A DNA stretch of 51,743 bases. It comes from Branchiostoma floridae. Taxonomy: Eukaryota; Chordata; Leptocardii; Amphioxiformes; Branchiostomatidae. Every line of letters begins with the position of its first letter. Within the stretch, counting starts at the first letter, position 1. The notes beneath the pieces are model-generated. The model saw nothing but the letters and a program-made list of their open reading frames with translations. It was not told where the DNA came from and ran no database searches. The translations under genes and the position numbers were made by a program. Where the stretch lies: positions 20,250,460-20,302,202 of the forward strand of contig NC_049989.1 of the NCBI RefSeq assembly GCF_000003815.2, given 5' to 3'. Of this stretch, positions 44,293-51,743 are shown piece by piece.

Positions 44293-44608
44293 AGTGCACA
44301 ACCCGCCGTACGTGCAAATACGTGTTGTCTACGTGCCAAAACGTGGGCAATCTTTTGCGATCCGTAAGTGGTAAGTACCGCCTCCGTACGAACTCGTAGG
44401 GAATCCGACGGATTTTGGAGCACGCAGACACGCCGTAGAACTTTACGTGCAGGGAAAACTTTGTGTGCCATCGGGCTGCGGATTTGCCCCCCGTACGTGC
44501 CAGTGCAGCCTGAACGTTTTGAGAAATACGTGGCGGACGTGGCCTCCCCCCCCCCCCCCAAAAAAAAGAAGTACGGATATATTGCACGTACGGCGGGTTG
44601 TGCTCTAA
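44293..44608. mobile_element. TIR element (GCACAACCCGCCGTACGTGC) abutting the GGT D stop
   Basis: The left end GTGCACAACCCGCCGTACGT and right end CACGTACGGCGGGTTGTGCT are inverted. The interior has many ACGTGC/GTACG motifs and a C run at 44547-44559. The right end is about 8-10 bp from the stop codon of GGT D (44616-44618), so the 3' UTR would start inside the element. Pieces of the same end occur in the 158-bp repeats of GGT B. Confidence 0.8.
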
Positions 44609-44615
44609 GTTTAAA

Positions 44616-51489
<6,874 letters not shown>

Positions 51490-51743
51490 CTGTGGTGTTA
51501 AATGGATGAAAAAGTTTTTATTTGCACTAAACCCCTGTTATCTTATACATGTATCATTTCGGCTTTCAGTTCACAAGATGGCATAATCATACAGCCAACA
51601 GTGTGCACAGGTCTTATTCATGCCCTTCAACGATAGATGTGATTGACATTACTCTCCGAGCAGAGTTGATGGGGAAATCGTGACCTTTTCCATAATATAT
51701 ATGCAGTCTTTTTCTGTCAGCTATCCCCACCGATCGCGAAGTC

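Overview
The window is animal nuclear DNA, most likely from an invertebrate chordate such as amphioxus (Branchiostoma). Genes are split into short exons with GT/AG introns. The introns and spacers are packed with small inverted-repeat transposons, tRNA-derived SINEs, truncated LINEs, Penelope-like fragments and minisatellites. I see no prokaryotic gene organisation. The amphioxus call rests on the style of the repeats and genes, not on a database match.

The main content is a cluster of four gamma-glutamyltransferase (GGT) genes, called A to D here. Gene A (+, 442-6513) is the 3' half of a gene whose 5' half lies left of the window. Gene B (-, 16324-8331) and gene C (-, 30094-18915) are complete, with 11 exons each. 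Gene D (-, 51489-44616) runs off the right edge. Exon lengths and phases agree almost perfectly between copies (137, 188, 110/113, 131 and 123/129 nt). B sums to 1800 nt (599 aa) and C to 1776 nt (591 aa), each starting with a signal-anchor exon. C and D keep the gamma-glutamyl-binding residues that can be read. A and B keep the catalytic threonine but have replaced most of the binding pocket.

Between GGT C and GGT D sits a divergent pair of intronless alpha-1,3-fucosyltransferase genes (GT10): 37615-36257 on - and 40937-42349 on +. The pair is a patchwork, with two nearly identical blocks embedded in more diverged sequence, which looks like recent gene conversion between inverted copies.

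A recurring feature is tandem repeats that straddle exon edges of the GGT genes and multiply splice sites: about 16 copies of the exon 10 donor in D, about 6 of the exon 2 acceptor in C, and both edges of exon 7 in B. Other layers are hammerhead-ribozyme-like motifs tied to Penelope-like tails, two mariners with the same type of internal deletion (one inserted in a relic copy of GGT C exon 1), a LINE inside a MITE, and several TIR elements, one ending within about 10 bp of the stop codon of GGT D.

Together the locus encodes secreted or membrane-anchored glutathione-type peptidase/transferase homologues and Golgi glycosyltransferases. Nothing suggests a shared operon-like function; the association looks like tandem and inverted gene duplication in a repeat-rich region.
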